Assembly (NCBI GenBank): GCA_014960805.1
Contig: CP063163.1
Span: 104,001-168,000 of the forward strand
Length of the DNA stretch: 64,000 bases
Direction: 5' to 3'
Origin: Cytobacillus suaedae
Lineage (GTDB): Bacteria; Bacillota; Bacilli; Bacillales; Bacillaceae_L
Made by a program: the position numbers and the translations under genes. Positions 34,407-52,256 of this stretch are shown piece by piece (within the stretch, counting starts at the first letter, position 1; each line of letters starts with the position of its first letter). Below the pieces are notes generated by a model. It had not been told where the DNA came from, searched no databases, and saw nothing but the letters and a program-made list of their open reading frames with translations.

Positions 34407-34877
34407 ATGCCTCGTAAAGGACCTGTAGCAAAAAGAGATGTATTACCAGATCCGATTTATAATTCAAAGCTTGTATCTCGTTTAATCAACAAAATGATGG
34501 TTGACGGAAAAAGAGGTAAATCACAAGCGATTTTATATAATGCGTTTGAATTAGTACAACAACGTTCTGGAAAGGACGCAATGGAAGTATTCGAACAAGC
34601 AATTAAGAACATCATGCCTGTACTTGAAGTAAGAGCTCGCCGTGTAGGTGGATCTAACTACCAAGTACCTGTAGAAGTTCGCCCTGAACGTAGAACTACT
34701 TTAGGACTACGTTGGTTAGTAAACTATGCTCGTCTTCGTGGAGAAAAAACGATGGAAGAGCGTTTAGCTAACGAAATTTTAGATGCAGCAAACAATAGTG
34801 GTGCAGCAGTTAAAAAGCGTGAGGACACTCACAAAATGGCTGAAGCTAATAAAGCATTCGCACACTACCGTTGGTAG
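34407..34877 (+). CDS. rpsG: 30S ribosomal protein S7
   Basis: 156 residues, B. subtilis length. Organises the 3' major domain of 16S rRNA (head) and contacts the E site. Start ATG 34407 after AAAGGAGGAA; an ATG two codons earlier (34401) is too close to the site. [23 protein letters not shown] is the standard N-terminus. Confidence 0.97.
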   Translation: MPRKGPVAKRDVLPDPIYNSKLVSRLINKMMVDGKRGKSQAILYNAFELVQQRSGKDAMEVFEQAIKNIMPVLEVRARRVGGSNYQVPVEVRPERRTTLGLRWLVNYARLRGEKTMEERLANEILDAANNSGAAVKKREDTHKMAEANKAFAHYRW

Positions 34878-34888
34878 GATAAAAACTA

Positions 34889-34925
34889 GCTCTGTTAAAT
34901 TATTGATTTTAACAGAGCCTTTTCC
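34889..34925 (+). terminator. stem-loop between rpsG and fusA
   Basis: GCTCTGTTAAA pairs perfectly with TTTAACAGAGC (11 bp), followed only by CTTTTCC. The short U-run suggests partial termination or an RNA-stabilising or processing stem inside the str operon. Confidence 0.5.
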
Positions 34926-34966
34926 AAAAAAAAATATACTTAACTATGGAAGGAGAAAGACACCCA

Positions 34967-37045
34967 ATGGCAAGAGAGTTCTCCTTAGACAAAACTCGTA
35001 ATATTGGTATCATGGCACATATTGATGCTGGTAAAACTACGACAACTGAGCGTGTACTTTACTATACAGGTCGTATCCATAAAATTGGTGAAACTCATGA
35101 AGGAGCTTCACAAATGGACTGGATGGAGCAGGAACAAGAGCGTGGAATCACGATCACTTCTGCTGCAACAACTGCTGCATGGAAAGGTCACCGCGTAAAT
35201 ATCATCGATACACCAGGTCACGTAGACTTCACAGTTGAAGTTGAACGTTCACTTCGTGTACTAGATGGAGCTGTAGCTGTTCTTGATGCACAATCAGGAG
35301 TTGAGCCTCAAACTGAAACAGTTTGGCGTCAAGCTACAACATACGGTGTTCCTCGTGTTGTATTCGTAAACAAAATGGACAAAATCGGTGCAGATTTCTT
35401 ATACTCTGTAGGTACTATTCATGACCGTTTACAAGCAAATGCACACCCAATTCAACTACCAATCGGTGCTGAAGATCAATTCGAAGGAATTATCGACCTT
35501 ATCGAAATGAAAGCTACTTTCTATGGTAATGACTTAGGTACAGATATTGTTGACAAAGAAATTCCTGAAGAGTACAAAGAGCAGGCTGAAGAGTACCGTG
35601 CTAAATTAGTTGAAGCGGTAGCTGAGCTTGATGAAGAATTAATGATGAAGTACCTAGAAGGTGAAGAATTAACAAACGAAGAAATTAAAGCTGCTATCCG
35701 TAAAGGTACAGTTAACGTTGAATTCTATCCTGTAATCTGTGGTTCTGCATTCAAAAACAAAGGTGTTCAAAAAATGCTAGATGCAGTTCTTGACTACCTT
35801 CCAGCTCCAGTTGATGTACCAGCGATTAAAGGTATTTTACCTGATTCTGATGAAGAAGTAACTCGTGAATCAAGTGATGAAGGTCCATTCTCAGCACTTG
35901 CATTTAAAGTTATGACTGATCCATATGTAGGTAAATTAACTTTCTTCCGTGTATATTCAGGTACACTTGAGTCTGGTTCATATATCCAAAACTCAACTAA
36001 AGGTAAGCGTGAGCGTGTAGGTCGTATCCTTCAAATGCATGCGAACTCTCGTGAAGAGATCTCTAAAGTTTATGCTGGAGATATCGCAGCTGCAGTTGGT
36101 TTAAAAGATACAACTACTGGTGACACTTTATGTGATGATAAGAATCCAGTTATTCTTGAGTCAATGAATTTCCCAGAGCCTGTAATCCAATTATCAGTTG
36201 AGCCTAAATCAAAAGCTGACCAAGATAAAATGGGTACAGCATTACAAAAACTATCTGAAGAAGATCCAACATTCCGTGCGCACACTGACCCTGAAACGGG
36301 CCAAACGATCATCGCTGGTATGGGTGAGTTACACTTAGATATCATCGTTGACCGTATGAGACGTGAATTTAAAGTTGAAGCTAATGTAGGTGCTCCACAG
36401 GTTGCATACCGTGAAACATTCCGTGGATCTGCAAGAGTTGAAGGTAAATTCGCTCGTCAATCAGGTGGACGTGGACAATTCGGACACGTTTGGATTGAAT
36501 TCGAACCTAACGAAGAAGGAAAAGGTTTCGAATTTGAAAATAAAATCGTCGGTGGGGTTGTTCCACGTGAATACGTACCTGCTGTACAAGCTGGACTTGA
36601 AGATTCAATGAAAAACGGTGTTTTAGCTGGATATCAATTAATTGATGTTAAAGCTGCACTTGTTGATGGTTCTTACCATGATGTTGACTCAAGTGAGATG
36701 GCGTTTAAAATTGCTGCTTCTATGGCATTGAAAAACGCAGTTTCAAAATGTAACCCTGTTATACTTGAACCTATGATGAGAGTTGAAGTTGTTATCCCTG
36801 ATGAGTACATGGGAGACATCATGGGTGGTATTACTGCTCGTCGTGGACGTGTAGAAGGAATGGAAGCTCGTGGTAATGCACAAGTTGTACGTGCAATGGT
36901 TCCACTATCTGAAATGTTCGGATATGCAACTTCATTACGTTCTAACACACAAGGTCGCGGAGTATTCACTATGCACTTTGACCACTATGAAGAAGTACCT
37001 AAGAGTATTGCAGAAGAAATCATCAAAAAAAATAAAGGTGAATAA
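34967..37045 (+). CDS. fusA: FusA, elongation factor G
   Basis: 692 residues. Translocase GTPase: P-loop AHIDAGKT at 17-24, [13 protein letters not shown], then domains II-V. Drives tRNA-mRNA movement and, with RRF, ribosome recycling. Start ATG 34967 after AAGGAGAAAG; an in-frame ATG at 34946 overlaps that site. Confidence 0.98.
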   Translation: MAREFSLDKTRNIGIMAHIDAGKTTTTERVLYYTGRIHKIGETHEGASQMDWMEQEQERGITITSAATTAAWKGHRVNIIDTPGHVDFTVEVERSLRVLDGAVAVLDAQSGVEPQTETVWRQATTYGVPRVVFVNKMDKIGADFLYSVGTIHDRLQANAHPIQLPIGAEDQFEGIIDLIEMKATFYGNDLGTDIVDKEIPEEYKEQAEEYRAKLVEAVAELDEELMMKYLEGEELTNEEIKAAIRKGTVNVEFYPVICGSAFKNKGVQKMLDAVLDYLPAPVDVPAIKGILPDSDEEVTRESSDEGPFSALAFKVMTDPYVGKLTFFRVYSGTLESGSYIQNSTKGKRERVGRILQMHANSREEISKVYAGDIAAAVGLKDTTTGDTLCDDKNPVILESMNFPEPVIQLSVEPKSKADQDKMGTALQKLSEEDPTFRAHTDPETGQTIIAGMGELHLDIIVDRMRREFKVEANVGAPQVAYRETFRGSARVEGKFARQSGGRGQFGHVWIEFEPNEEGKGFEFENKIVGGVVPREYVPAVQAGLEDSMKNGVLAGYQLIDVKAALVDGSYHDVDSSEMAFKIAASMALKNAVSKCNPVILEPMMRVEVVIPDEYMGDIMGGITARRGRVEGMEARGNAQVVRAMVPLSEMFGYATSLRSNTQGRGVFTMHFDHYEEVPKSIAEEIIKKNKGE

Positions 37046-37085
37046 TTGATTTTCACCTGTAGTTAAAGTATAACTACTTATGTAG

Positions 37086-37121
37086 GCTTTGAAAGTGGGA
37101 GCCAAAATCTCACTTTCAAGC
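37086..37121. other. stem-loop between fusA and tuf
   Basis: GCTTTGAAAGTG pairs with CACTTTCAAGC (one bulged T) around a 13-base loop. No T run directly follows, so it is more likely an mRNA processing or stability stem than a terminator. Confidence 0.5.
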
Positions 37122-37171
37122 ATTTCATACTTAATTTTATTATTTTAAATACTTAGAGGAGGTTTTCCCTA

Positions 37172-38362
37172 ATGGGTAAAGCAAAATTTGATCGTTCCAA
37201 GGCACATGCTAATATCGGTACAATTGGACACGTTGACCATGGTAAAACTACATTAACAGCTGCTATCACTTCAGTACTATTCAAGCGTTCTGGTAAAGGT
37301 ACAGCAATGGCTTATGACCAAATCGACGGAGCTCCAGAAGAGCGTGAGCGTGGTATCACAATCTCAACTGCACACGTTGAGTACGAAACTGACAACCGTC
37401 ACTATGCACACGTAGACTGCCCAGGACATGCTGACTATGTTAAAAACATGATCACTGGTGCTGCACAAATGGACGGAGGAATCTTAGTAGTATCTGCTGC
37501 TGACGGCCCAATGCCACAAACTCGTGAGCACATTCTTTTATCTCGTCAGGTAGGTGTACCTCACCTTGTTGTATTCTTAAACAAATGTGACATGGTTGAT
37601 GACGAAGAATTATTAGAATTAGTAGAAATGGAAGTTCGTGACCTTCTTTCTGATTACGATTTCCCTGGTGACGATGTACCAGTAATCAAAGGTTCTGCAC
37701 TTAGAGCTCTTGAAGGTGCTCCTGAGTGGGAAGAAAAAATCATCGAATTAATGGCTGCTGTTGATGAGTATATCCCAACTCCAGCTCGTGAAACTGAAAA
37801 ACCTTTCATGATGCCAATTGAGGACGTATTCTCAATCACTGGACGTGGAACTGTTGCTACAGGACGTGTTGAGCGTGGTCAAGTTAAAGTTGGTGAAGTT
37901 GTAGAAATCATCGGTTTAACTGAAGAGCCAAAATCAACAACTGTAACTGGTGTTGAAATGTTCCGTAAGCTTCTTGACTTTGCTGAAGCTGGAGACAACA
38001 TTGGAGCTCTACTTCGTGGAGTTTCACGTGAAGATATCCAACGTGGTCAAGTACTTGCTAAACCAGGTACTATCAAACCACACACTAAGTTCAAAGCAGA
38101 AGTTTATGTATTATCTAAAGAAGAGGGTGGACGTCATACTCCATTCTTCACAAACTACCGTCCTCAGTTCTACTTCCGTACAACTGACGTAACTGGTATT
38201 TGTAACCTTCCTGAAGGCGTAGAAATGGTTATGCCTGGTGACAACATCGAAATGACTGTTGAACTAATCGCTTCAGTTGCGATCGAAGAAGGAACTAAAT
38301 TCTCTATCCGTGAGGGTGGACGTACTGTTGGAGCTGGCGTTGTAGCTTCAATCCAAGAGTAA
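37172..38362 (+). CDS. tuf: Tuf, elongation factor Tu
   Basis: 396 residues. P-loop GHVDHGKT at 19-26, [12 protein letters not shown] and the two beta-barrel domains are intact. Delivers aminoacyl-tRNA to the A site. Position after fusA matches B. subtilis tufA. AGAGGAGG precedes ATG 37172. Its own terminator follows, ending the str cluster. Confidence 0.98.
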   Translation: MGKAKFDRSKAHANIGTIGHVDHGKTTLTAAITSVLFKRSGKGTAMAYDQIDGAPEERERGITISTAHVEYETDNRHYAHVDCPGHADYVKNMITGAAQMDGGILVVSAADGPMPQTREHILLSRQVGVPHLVVFLNKCDMVDDEELLELVEMEVRDLLSDYDFPGDDVPVIKGSALRALEGAPEWEEKIIELMAAVDEYIPTPARETEKPFMMPIEDVFSITGRGTVATGRVERGQVKVGEVVEIIGLTEEPKSTTVTGVEMFRKLLDFAEAGDNIGALLRGVSREDIQRGQVLAKPGTIKPHTKFKAEVYVLSKEEGGRHTPFFTNYRPQFYFRTTDVTGICNLPEGVEMVMPGDNIEMTVELIASVAIEEGTKFSIREGGRTVGAGVVASIQE

Positions 38363-38379
38363 TCTTATAAATTGCTAAT

Positions 38380-38413
38380 GAAACAGGAAACCTACGGGTT
38401 TCCTGTTTTTTAT
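38380..38413 (+). terminator. terminator after tuf
   Basis: AAACAGGAAACC pairs with GGTTTCCTGTTT around the loop TACG, ending in a T run. Confidence 0.9.
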
Positions 38414-38570
38414 TTGGACTTGCTTTTAGAGTCTATATTATAGGAACGTAGATTTCGCTATATTATATAGAAGAAACTCGTTTTTATAGGTATTTCTAAA
38501 TGAGGAATAAATCAGTGATAGCATTGGATAATGCTATATTAGTCTGATATATAGTTGAACCTTAAAACAT

Positions 38571-38812
38571 AGGCGGGGTATAAGTGTATATGAGACTAAA
38601 ATGGGGGAATTAATTAAAACATAGGTTGTTAAGGGTATTTATGAGTCTATATATATATAGAAAACAAATTAATCATTTGTCGTAAAAGGATTTATGAGCC
38701 TATAAATAGCGAAAAGGAATAAATCATGATCGATAAAAGGAGTTATGAGCCTATAAAAGGAGAAAATGAGTAATCATAGGTCGATAAACAAGTTTTCAAG
38801 ATCATAATTTAA
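38571..38812. repeat. degenerate ~51-bp tandem repeats in the tuf-rpsJ gap
   Basis: Four units (38571-38622, 38623-38676, 38677-38727, 38728-38777) of 50-54 bp and a partial fifth. Shared blocks are TCGATAAAAGG, TTATGAGCCTATAAA and an end AATCAT. Units 3 and 4 are most alike. No stable ORF runs through. They lie in an 849-bp non-coding gap (38413-39261); apart from these and the rpsJ promoter and leader I see nothing there. Confidence 0.75.
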
Positions 38813-39099
38813 GAAATTCCTAAAACCTCGGTCAATTAGTAAAACAAATATATAGCTCCCGATAAAGAACTATTATTCCACAGAAGTTAGGGACTAAATA
38901 ATAACCAAATCTCCGCAAATCAATCCGACCTTACACTTCCCTCATCATCCAAAAACCATCACCAAAATATCCTGGCAGCTTAACATCAGTTTCTTCCATT
39001 ATATAACTAAAACTAATACTCCTATAAAACTTGAAAACAACCCAATAGGTATGTATAATAAAAAAAGTGTTCAAAGCATGCATAAAAAATTATTTTGTC

Positions 39100-39128
39100 T
39101 TGCATTTACCTATTATATTTTATATAAT
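39100..39128 (+). promoter_or_regulatory. sigma-A promoter of the S10-spc-alpha cluster
   Basis: TTGCAT (39100-39105), 17-bp spacer, perfect TATAAT (39123-39128). Transcript start is expected near 39135. Confidence 0.8.
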
Positions 39129-39134
39129 AGTGAA

Positions 39135-39570
<436 letters not shown>

Positions 39571-39603
39571 AATACATTGTTGAAAATATAGGAGGTGTAA
39601 CTA

Positions 39604-40233
39604 ATGACCAAAGGAATCTTAGGTAGAAAAATCGGTATGACTCAAGTATTCGTTGAAAACGGTGAACTTGTTCCAGTAACTGTTATCGAAGCAACTCCAA
39701 ACGTTGTTCTTCAGACAAAATCTGTTGAAAGCGATGGTTACGAAGCTATTCAATTAGGTTTCGAAGACAAAAGAGATAAGCTTTCTAACAAACCTGAAAA
39801 AGGTCATGTTGCAAAAGCGAATACAGCACCTAAGCGCTTCTTACGCGAAGTTCGCGGAATTGAGGTTGCTGGTTACGAAGTAGGTCAAGAAGTTAACGTT
39901 AATATCTTCGCTGAAGGAGATATTGTAGATGTAACAGGAATTTCAAAAGGTAAAGGTTTCCAAGGTTCAATCAAGCGCCATGGACAATCTCGCGGACCAA
40001 TGTCTCACGGTTCACGCTACCACCGTCGCCCAGGGTCAATGGGACCTGTTGCTCCAAACCGCGTATTCAAAAACAAATTATTACCTGGTCGCATGGGTGG
40101 AGAGCGCGTGACAGTTCAAAATTTACAAATCGTAAAGATTGACACTGAGCGTAACTTACTTCTTGTTAAAGGGAACGTTCCTGGACCAAGAAAAGCTCTA
40201 ATCACTGTTAAAAGTGCGGTTAAATCGAAATAA
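39604..40233 (+). CDS. rplC: 50S ribosomal protein L3
   Basis: 209 residues. Early assembly protein whose long internal loop ([18 protein letters not shown]) reaches the peptidyl transferase centre, where tiamulin and linezolid resistance changes occur; nothing unusual is seen there. AGGAGGTG precedes ATG 39604. Confidence 0.98.
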   Translation: MTKGILGRKIGMTQVFVENGELVPVTVIEATPNVVLQTKSVESDGYEAIQLGFEDKRDKLSNKPEKGHVAKANTAPKRFLREVRGIEVAGYEVGQEVNVNIFAEGDIVDVTGISKGKGFQGSIKRHGQSRGPMSHGSRYHRRPGSMGPVAPNRVFKNKLLPGRMGGERVTVQNLQIVKIDTERNLLLVKGNVPGPRKALITVKSAVKSK

Positions 40234-40259
40234 TCTCTTTAAGAAAGGAGGAAATGCAA

Positions 40260-40883
40260 ATGCCAAAAGTTGCATTGTATAGCCAAACTGGTTCAACTTT
40301 AGGAGAAATCGAATTAAATGATTCGGTATTCGGAATTGAACCTAATAATCATGTTTTATTTGAAGCAGTTATTATGCAAAGAGCTTCCTTACGTCAAGGA
40401 ACTCATAAAACAAAAATTCGCTCAGAAGTACGTGGCGGAGGACGTAAACCTTGGAAACAAAAAGGTACAGGTCGCGCTCGTCAAGGGTCTATTCGTTCAC
40501 CACAATGGCGTGGAGGCGGAATTGTATTCGGTCCTACACCAAGAAGCTATAGCTTCAAATTACCTAAAAAAGTACGTCGTTTAGCTGTTAGATCAGCATT
40601 ATCGTCAAAAGTATTAGAGAACAACTTACTAGTATTAGATAACCTAACTTTAGAAGCACCAAAGACAAAAGAAATGACTACAATTCTAAAAGGTTTATCA
40701 GTAGAACGTAAGGCGTTAATCGTAACAGGTGATGTTAATGAGTCTGTTGCATTATCTGCACGTAACATTCCTGGAGTAACTGTTGTTACTGCTAACGGAA
40801 TCAATGTTCTTGATGTCCTTAACCACGATAAGCTTATCATGACTAAAGCTGCGGTGGAAAAAGTAGAGGAGGTGCTTGCATAA
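40260..40883 (+). CDS. rplD: 50S ribosomal protein L4
   Basis: 207 residues as in B. subtilis. The extended loop [19 protein letters not shown] lines the exit tunnel (macrolide site) and looks wild-type. ATG 40260 is 8 nt from AAAGGAGG; the in-frame ATG at 40254 is too close. Stop codon overlaps rplW by 1 nt, implying translational coupling. Confidence 0.97.
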   Translation: MPKVALYSQTGSTLGEIELNDSVFGIEPNNHVLFEAVIMQRASLRQGTHKTKIRSEVRGGGRKPWKQKGTGRARQGSIRSPQWRGGGIVFGPTPRSYSFKLPKKVRRLAVRSALSSKVLENNLLVLDNLTLEAPKTKEMTTILKGLSVERKALIVTGDVNESVALSARNIPGVTVVTANGINVLDVLNHDKLIMTKAAVEKVEEVLA

Positions 40884-41170
40884 TGAGAGATCCTCGTGAT
40901 ATTATTAAGCGCCCCGTTATTACTGAACGTTCAACTGACTTAATGTCTGAAAAGAAATATACGTTTGAAGTTGATGTTAAAGCTAACAAAACTGAAGTTA
41001 AAGACGCGATCGAGCAAATCTTCGGTGTTGATGTAGAGAAAGTAAACATCATGAACTACAAAGGTAAATTTAAGCGTATGGGACGTCACAGTGGTTACAC
41101 TATTCGTCGTAGAAAAGCAATCGTAAAATTAACTGCTGATAGCAAAGAAATCGAATTCTTTGAAGTATAA
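40883..41170 (+). CDS. rplW: 50S ribosomal protein L23
   Basis: 95 residues. Sits at the tunnel exit and docks trigger factor and [18 protein letters not shown] and [15 protein letters not shown] are family segments. Start ATG overlaps the rplD stop (TAATG); AGGAGGTG lies inside the end of rplD. Confidence 0.98.
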   Translation: MRDPRDIIKRPVITERSTDLMSEKKYTFEVDVKANKTEVKDAIEQIFGVDVEKVNIMNYKGKFKRMGRHSGYTIRRRKAIVKLTADSKEIEFFEV

Positions 41171-41182
41171 GTCTATTAGTGA

Positions 41183-42028
<846 letters not shown>

Positions 42029-42085
42029 CGTGGTTGAGCTACGGTTCACAGGAACCGTAGGGCAATCACGAAGGGAGGTTCACAT

Positions 42086-42364
42086 ATGGGTCGCAGCTTA
42101 AAAAAAGGACCTTTTGTTGATGATCATTTAATGGTTAAAGTAGAGAAAATGAATGAAGCAGAAAAGAAACAAGTGATTAAAACTTGGTCTCGTCGTTCAA
42201 CAATTTTCCCTCAATTTATTGGTCACACAATTGCTGTTTATGATGGTCGTAAGCATGTACCAGTATATGTTACGGAAGATATGGTTGGTCACAAACTAGG
42301 TGAATTCGCACCTACCCGTACGTATAAAGGCCACGCAAATGACGATAAGAAAACAAGACGCTAA
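42086..42364 (+). CDS. rpsS: 30S ribosomal protein S19
   Basis: 92 residues. 30S head protein making intersubunit bridges and contacting A-site t[19 protein letters not shown] and the [16 protein letters not shown] signature are present. AAGGGAGGTT precedes ATG 42086. Confidence 0.98.
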   Translation: MGRSLKKGPFVDDHLMVKVEKMNEAEKKQVIKTWSRRSTIFPQFIGHTIAVYDGRKHVPVYVTEDMVGHKLGEFAPTRTYKGHANDDKKTRR

Positions 42365-42367
42365 TGA

Positions 42368-42724
<357 letters not shown>

Positions 42725-42727
42725 TCA

Positions 42728-44017
<1,290 letters not shown>

Positions 44018-44038
44018 CCAGAGAGGAGGGTTTGCTAA

Positions 44039-44302
<264 letters not shown>

Positions 44303-44317
44303 TATATGTTCGGATAA

Positions 44318-44713
<396 letters not shown>

Positions 44714-44752
44714 ATCAATTAAAGAAATGCCTTTTAAGGAGGTGCGAGTTAG

Positions 44753-45064
44753 ATGCATGTAAAAAAAGGTGATAAAGTTCAAGTTATCTCTGGAAAAGAT
44801 AAAGGTAAACAAGGTGTGATTCTTGAAGCTTTCCCTAAGAAGGACCGTGTACTTGTTGAAGGTGTGAATGTTGTTAAAAAGCACTCTAAACCATCACAAG
44901 CAAATCCACAAGGTGGAATTATTAGCAAAGAAGCACCTATCCATGTATCAAATGTAATGCCATTAGATCCTAAATCAGGAACTCCTACAAGAGTTGGATT
45001 TAAAGTGGAAGATGGCAAAAAGGTACGTGTTGCAAAAAAATCTGGTGAATTATTAGATAAATAG
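44753..45064 (+). CDS. rplX: 50S ribosomal protein L24
   Basis: 103 residues with an N-terminal KOW motif ([21 protein letters not shown]). It nucleates 50S assembly and sits near the tunnel exit. AAGGAGGTG precedes ATG 44753. Confidence 0.98.
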   Translation: MHVKKGDKVQVISGKDKGKQGVILEAFPKKDRVLVEGVNVVKKHSKPSQANPQGGIISKEAPIHVSNVMPLDPKSGTPTRVGFKVEDGKKVRVAKKSGELLDK

Positions 45065-45085
45065 TAGAAGAAAGGAGGTACTGAA

Positions 45086-45824
<739 letters not shown>

Positions 45825-45834
45825 AACCCGATAA

Positions 45835-46254
<420 letters not shown>

Positions 46255-46284
46255 TAAGTTTTTAAATGAATGGAGGTGTAATAG

Positions 46285-46821
46285 ATGTCACGTGTTGGTA
46301 AAAAACTTTTAGAAATCCCAACTGGTGTTACTGTTACAATGAATGATAACACTGTTACTGTGAAAGGTCCGAAAGGCGAACTTACTCGTACTTTCCACCC
46401 TGATATGACTATTAATGTAGAGGATAACGTTCTTACTGTTACTCGTCCTACTGATAATAAAGAACATCGTGCACTTCATGGTACAACTCGTAGTATTTTA
46501 GGAAACATGGTTGAGGGTGTAGCAAAAGGTTATGAAAGAGGTCTTGAATTAGTGGGTGTCGGTTACCGTGCTTCTAAATCAGGAAACAAACTAGTTCTTA
46601 ACGTTGGTTACTCTCACCCTGTTGAAATTACTCCTGAAGCTGGAGTTGAAGTAGATGTACCAGCTAACACTAAGATCATCGTTAAAGGTATCGATAAAGA
46701 ACGTGTTGGTGCACTTGCTGCTAATATTCGTGATGTAAGACCACCTGAGCCTTATAAAGGAAAAGGTATTCGTTACGAAGGTGAAAAAGTTCGTCGTAAA
46801 GAAGGTAAAACTGCTAAGTAA
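46285..46821 (+). CDS. rplF: 50S ribosomal protein L6
   Basis: 178 residues, a duplicated fold located near the sarcin-ricin loop. Signature [14 protein letters not shown] lies at the C-terminus. TGGAGGTG precedes ATG 46285. Confidence 0.98.
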   Translation: MSRVGKKLLEIPTGVTVTMNDNTVTVKGPKGELTRTFHPDMTINVEDNVLTVTRPTDNKEHRALHGTTRSILGNMVEGVAKGYERGLELVGVGYRASKSGNKLVLNVGYSHPVEITPEAGVEVDVPANTKIIVKGIDKERVGALAANIRDVRPPEPYKGKGIRYEGEKVRRKEGKTAK

Positions 46822-46854
46822 TGCCGCTTAGATAAAAAGAAAGGAGTGACGTAG

Positions 46855-47217
46855 ATGATTACGAAACCTGATAAAAATGCAGTTCGTAAGAAAAGACATG
46901 CACGTGTTCGTTCAAAATTATCAGGAACTGCTACACGCCCTCGTTTAAATGTGTACCGTTCAAATCAACACATTTATGCTCAAGTAATCGATGATTTAAA
47001 TTCAGTAACGATTGCTAGTGCTTCGACTTTAGATAAAGAACTTAGCTTAGAATCTTCAGCAAACATGGATTCTGCAGTTAAAGTTGGTGAGCTAGTTGCT
47101 AAGCGTGCTCAAGAAAAAGGTGTTAAAACGGTAGTATTCGACCGTGGAGGATACCTATATCATGGACGTATTAAAGCTTTAGCTGACGCTGCTCGTGAAG
47201 CTGGTCTAGAATTTTAA
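46855..47217 (+). CDS. rplR: 50S ribosomal protein L18
   Basis: 120 residues; binds 5S rRNA with L5. A basic N-terminus ([14 protein letters not shown]) is followed by [20 protein letters not shown] and the C-terminal [33 protein letters not shown] precedes ATG 46855. Confidence 0.98.
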   Translation: MITKPDKNAVRKKRHARVRSKLSGTATRPRLNVYRSNQHIYAQVIDDLNSVTIASASTLDKELSLESSANMDSAVKVGELVAKRAQEKGVKTVVFDRGGYLYHGRIKALADAAREAGLEF

Positions 47218-47739
<522 letters not shown>

Positions 47740-47752
47740 GGAGGGAAATAAA

Positions 47753-47935
47753 ATGGCAAACAAATTAGCAATTACCCTCACTCGTAGTGTAATAGGTCGT
47801 CCTGAAGATCAACGTGTAACTGTTCGCACACTTGGCTTGAAAAAGATGCATCAAACTGTAGTGCACGAGGACAATGCTGCGATTCGCGGTATGATTAATA
47901 AAGTTTCTCATCTAGTTACAGTTCAAGAACAATAA
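47753..47935 (+). CDS. rpmD: 50S ribosomal protein L30
   Basis: 60 residues, ferredoxin-like fold. [30 protein letters not shown] is the family signature. AAGGAGGG lies 13 nt after rpsE's last sense codons, giving tight coupling. Confidence 0.97.
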   Translation: MANKLAITLTRSVIGRPEDQRVTVRTLGLKKMHQTVVHEDNAAIRGMINKVSHLVTVQEQ

Positions 47936-47965
47936 TCGAATCTTTATCAATAAGGAGGTGCCCAA

Positions 47966-48406
47966 ATGAAACTTCATGAATTAAAACCAGCAGAAGGTTC
48001 ACGTAAAACTCGTAACCGAGTAGGTCGTGGTACAGGTTCTGGTAACGGAAAAACTTCTGGTAAAGGTCATAAAGGTCAAAACGCTCGTTCTGGTGGTGGT
48101 GTTCGTCCAGGATTTGAGGGTGGTCAAACACCTTTATTCCAACGTCTTCCGAAGCGTGGATTCACAAACATCAGCCGTAAAGACTATGCAATTGTGAACC
48201 TTGAGACGTTAAACCGTTTTGAAGATGGCACTGAAGTTACACCTGAGCTTTTATTAGAGACTGGTGTAATCAGTAAGCTAAACGCAGGCGTTAAGGTTCT
48301 TGCTAAAGGTGCTGTTGAAAAGAAACTTACAGTGAGAGCTCATAAATTCTCAACTGCCGCTATTGAAGCAATTGAAGCTGCAGGCGGTAAGGCTGAGGTG
48401 ATCTAA
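47966..48406 (+). CDS. rplO: 50S ribosomal protein L15
   Basis: 146 residues. Glycine- and lysine-rich N-terminal extension ([30 protein letters not shown]) threads into 23S rRNA. AAGGAGGTG precedes ATG 47966. The stop codon overlaps the secY start by 1 nt. Confidence 0.98.
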   Translation: MKLHELKPAEGSRKTRNRVGRGTGSGNGKTSGKGHKGQNARSGGGVRPGFEGGQTPLFQRLPKRGFTNISRKDYAIVNLETLNRFEDGTEVTPELLLETGVISKLNAGVKVLAKGAVEKKLTVRAHKFSTAAIEAIEAAGGKAEVI

Positions 48407-49698
48407 TGTTTCAGACAATCTCCAATTTTATGCGCGTAAGTGATATCAGAAATAAGATCATCTTCACTCTTTTAATGTTAATTATATTTCGAATTGGTAC
48501 ATTTATACCAGTTCCTAGTGTAAATCCAGAAGTCCTAAAAGCTAGTGATGAATTAAATGTGTTTGGTATCTTAAATACGTTTGGTGGAGGAGCACTTTAT
48601 AACTTCTCTATCCTGGCAATGGGGATTATGCCTTACATTACAGCATCCATTATCGTGCAATTGTTACAAATGGATGTTGTACCAAAATTCACTGAGTGGT
48701 CAAAGCAAGGTGAAGTTGGTAGACGTAAATTGGCTCAGTTTACACGTTACGGAACAATTGTGCTAGGTTTCATCCAAGCAATTGGTATGTCTTATGGATT
48801 CAACAATATGGCTGGCGGTCAATTGATCGAAAACCCAGGAGTAGGGACGTATTTATTAATCGCTACAGTATTAACTGGTGGAACTGCATTTTTAATGTGG
48901 TTAGGTGAACAGATTACTGCTAAAGGAGTAGGTAATGGTATTTCAATCATTATCTTCGCAGGGATCGTAGCTGCTATTCCTACAACAGTAAATCAAATCT
49001 ATGCACAGCAATTTGGCGATGCTGGAGATGCTCTATTCTTACGTATTGTTACTGTTGTTTTACTTTTATTAGCTGTTATTGCAATCGTTGTTGGTGTAAT
49101 CTTCATTCAACAAGCATTACGTAAAATTCCGATTCAATATGCAAAGCGCTTAGTAGCGAATAGCCCAGTTGGTGGTCATTCTACTCACTTACCGCTTAAA
49201 GTAAATGCAGCAGGAGTAATTCCAGTAATCTTTGCTATTTCATTTATCATTACTCCACCAACTATCGCATCGTTCTTCGGTCAAAATGATGTAACATTAT
49301 GGATCCAAAGAACATTCGATTATTCACAACCGGTTGGAATGATTTTATATGTTGCACTAATTATTGCTTTCACTTATTTCTATACATTTGTTCAGGTAAA
49401 CCCAGAACAAATGGCAGAGAATTTAAAGAAGCAAGGTGGATATATTCCCGGCATTCGTCCAGGAAAGAATACACAGGAATATGTAACTCGTATTCTATAT
49501 AGACTTACATTTGTTGGTGCGATCTTCTTATCAGTAATTTCAGTCCTTCCTGTATTCTTTATAAACTTTGCTGGCCTACCACCTTCAGCACAAATTGGTG
49601 GAACAAGTTTGCTAATCGTTGTTGGTGTTGCACTTGAAACAATGAAACAGCTTGAAAGTCAGCTTGTTAAGCGCCATTACAAAGGCTTTATTAAATAA
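48406..49698 (+). CDS. secY: SecY, preprotein translocase channel subunit
   Basis: 430 residues with ten predicted membrane segments. PALYNFSILAMGIMPYI-type segment (here GALYNFSILAMGIMPYITASI) and GVGNGISIIIFAGIVA are typical plug and gate regions. Forms SecYEG with SecE (encoded at 21621). Start ATG overlaps rplO stop (TAATG); GAGGTG lies in the end of rplO. Confidence 0.98.
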   Translation: MFQTISNFMRVSDIRNKIIFTLLMLIIFRIGTFIPVPSVNPEVLKASDELNVFGILNTFGGGALYNFSILAMGIMPYITASIIVQLLQMDVVPKFTEWSKQGEVGRRKLAQFTRYGTIVLGFIQAIGMSYGFNNMAGGQLIENPGVGTYLLIATVLTGGTAFLMWLGEQITAKGVGNGISIIIFAGIVAAIPTTVNQIYAQQFGDAGDALFLRIVTVVLLLLAVIAIVVGVIFIQQALRKIPIQYAKRLVANSPVGGHSTHLPLKVNAAGVIPVIFAISFIITPPTIASFFGQNDVTLWIQRTFDYSQPVGMILYVALIIAFTYFYTFVQVNPEQMAENLKKQGGYIPGIRPGKNTQEYVTRILYRLTFVGAIFLSVISVLPVFFINFAGLPPSAQIGGTSLLIVVGVALETMKQLESQLVKRHYKGFIK

Positions 49699-49745
49699 TA
49701 TGGTACTGGGAATTTAATTCCCAGAACCTGAATATAAGAGACTGA

Positions 49746-51154
<1,409 letters not shown>

Positions 51155-51171
51155 GTGAAGGTGATTATGGT

Positions 51172-51492
51172 TTGCGCGAATCTGATTCGAGTCCACTCAT
51201 AGGTCAGTTTGTGAAGATTACTGAAGGCAGAGATGCCGGTCAATATGCAGTAATCATACAAATTCTCGATGAACGCTTCGTATTACTTGCAGATGGGGAT
51301 AAGCGGAAGTTCAATAAGCCTAAAAAGAAAAACATTAATCATCTTGAATTTTTCAATTGCGTATCTCCGGAAGTTCAGAGCAGTATTAATGAAACGAATC
51401 GTGTGACAAATGGTAAACTAAGGTATGCATTACTAAAGTTTATTAATGAACACGTTACTGATTTGAAGAAGGGAGAACAATTCGATGGCTAA
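51172..51492 (+). CDS. KOW-domain RNA-binding protein (L14e-like)
   Basis: 106 residues. The N-terminal half [35 protein letters not shown] is a KOW/SH3-like fold related to archaeal L14e. [17 protein letters not shown] is basic, and the C-terminus is variable. Start TTG 51172, 8 nt after AAGGTGA; an ATG at 51167 is in another frame. It overlaps infA by 8 nt. A short relative occupies the same place in B. subtilis. Function unknown; ribosome association is an inference from place and fold. Confidence 0.8.
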   Translation: MRESDSSPLIGQFVKITEGRDAGQYAVIIQILDERFVLLADGDKRKFNKPKKKNINHLEFFNCVSPEVQSSINETNRVTNGKLRYALLKFINEHVTDLKKGEQFDG

Positions 51493-51703
51493 AGACGATG
51501 TAATTGAAGTGGAAGGTACTGTTGCTGAGACATTACCTAACGCAATGTTTAAGGTTGAATTAGAGAATGGTCATACTGTATTAGCTCATGTCTCTGGTAA
51601 GATCCGCATGCACTTTATTCGCATATTACCTGGAGATAAAGTTACTGTAGAATTATCACCATATGACTTAACACGCGGTAGAATTACGTACCGATTCAAA
51701 TAA
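51485..51703 (+). CDS. infA: InfA, translation initiation factor IF-1
   Basis: 72 residues, a single S1-type OB fold ([36 protein letters not shown]..). Blocks the A site during initiation. AAGGGAG precedes ATG 51485, inside the previous gene. Confidence 0.98.
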   Translation: MAKDDVIEVEGTVAETLPNAMFKVELENGHTVLAHVSGKIRMHFIRILPGDKVTVELSPYDLTRGRITYRFK

Positions 51704-51732
51704 ATGCACTCCGTACTATCAAGGAGGTTTGA

Positions 51733-51849
<117 letters not shown>

Positions 51850-51872
51850 TATACAAGGAGGTGTGTGTATAA

Positions 51873-52238
51873 ATGGCACGTATTGCTGGTGTTGATATTC
51901 CACGTGAAAAACGTATTGTAATATCATTAACATATATTTTCGGTATCGGAAAAACTACAGCACAGAAAGTTCTTGCTGAAGCTGGCGTATCACCGGATAC
52001 ACGCGTTCGTGATCTTACTGAAGATGAATTAGGAAAAATTCGTGAAGTTATTGACCGTCTAAAGGTTGAAGGTGACCTTCGTCGTGAAATCTCACTAAAT
52101 GTTAAACGTCTAATCGAAATTGGTTCATACCGTGGTCTTCGTCATCGTCGCGGATTACCAGTTCGTGGTCAAAATACGAAAAATAATGCTCGTACACGTA
52201 AAGGTCCACGCCGTACTGTAGCGAACAAGAAAAAATAG
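51873..52238 (+). CDS. rpsM: 30S ribosomal protein S13
   Basis: 121 residues. Head protein that bridges to L5 and touches P-site t[29 protein letters not shown] and the basic tail [24 protein letters not shown] are standard. AAGGAGGTG precedes ATG 51873. Confidence 0.98.
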   Translation: MARIAGVDIPREKRIVISLTYIFGIGKTTAQKVLAEAGVSPDTRVRDLTEDELGKIREVIDRLKVEGDLRREISLNVKRLIEIGSYRGLRHRRGLPVRGQNTKNNARTRKGPRRTVANKKK

Positions 52239-52256
52239 TAAAGGAGGGAATTGACA

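Noticed and set aside
38571-38812. CRISPR array
   Set aside because: The units are degenerate, contiguous and without unique spacers, and no cas gene is present.
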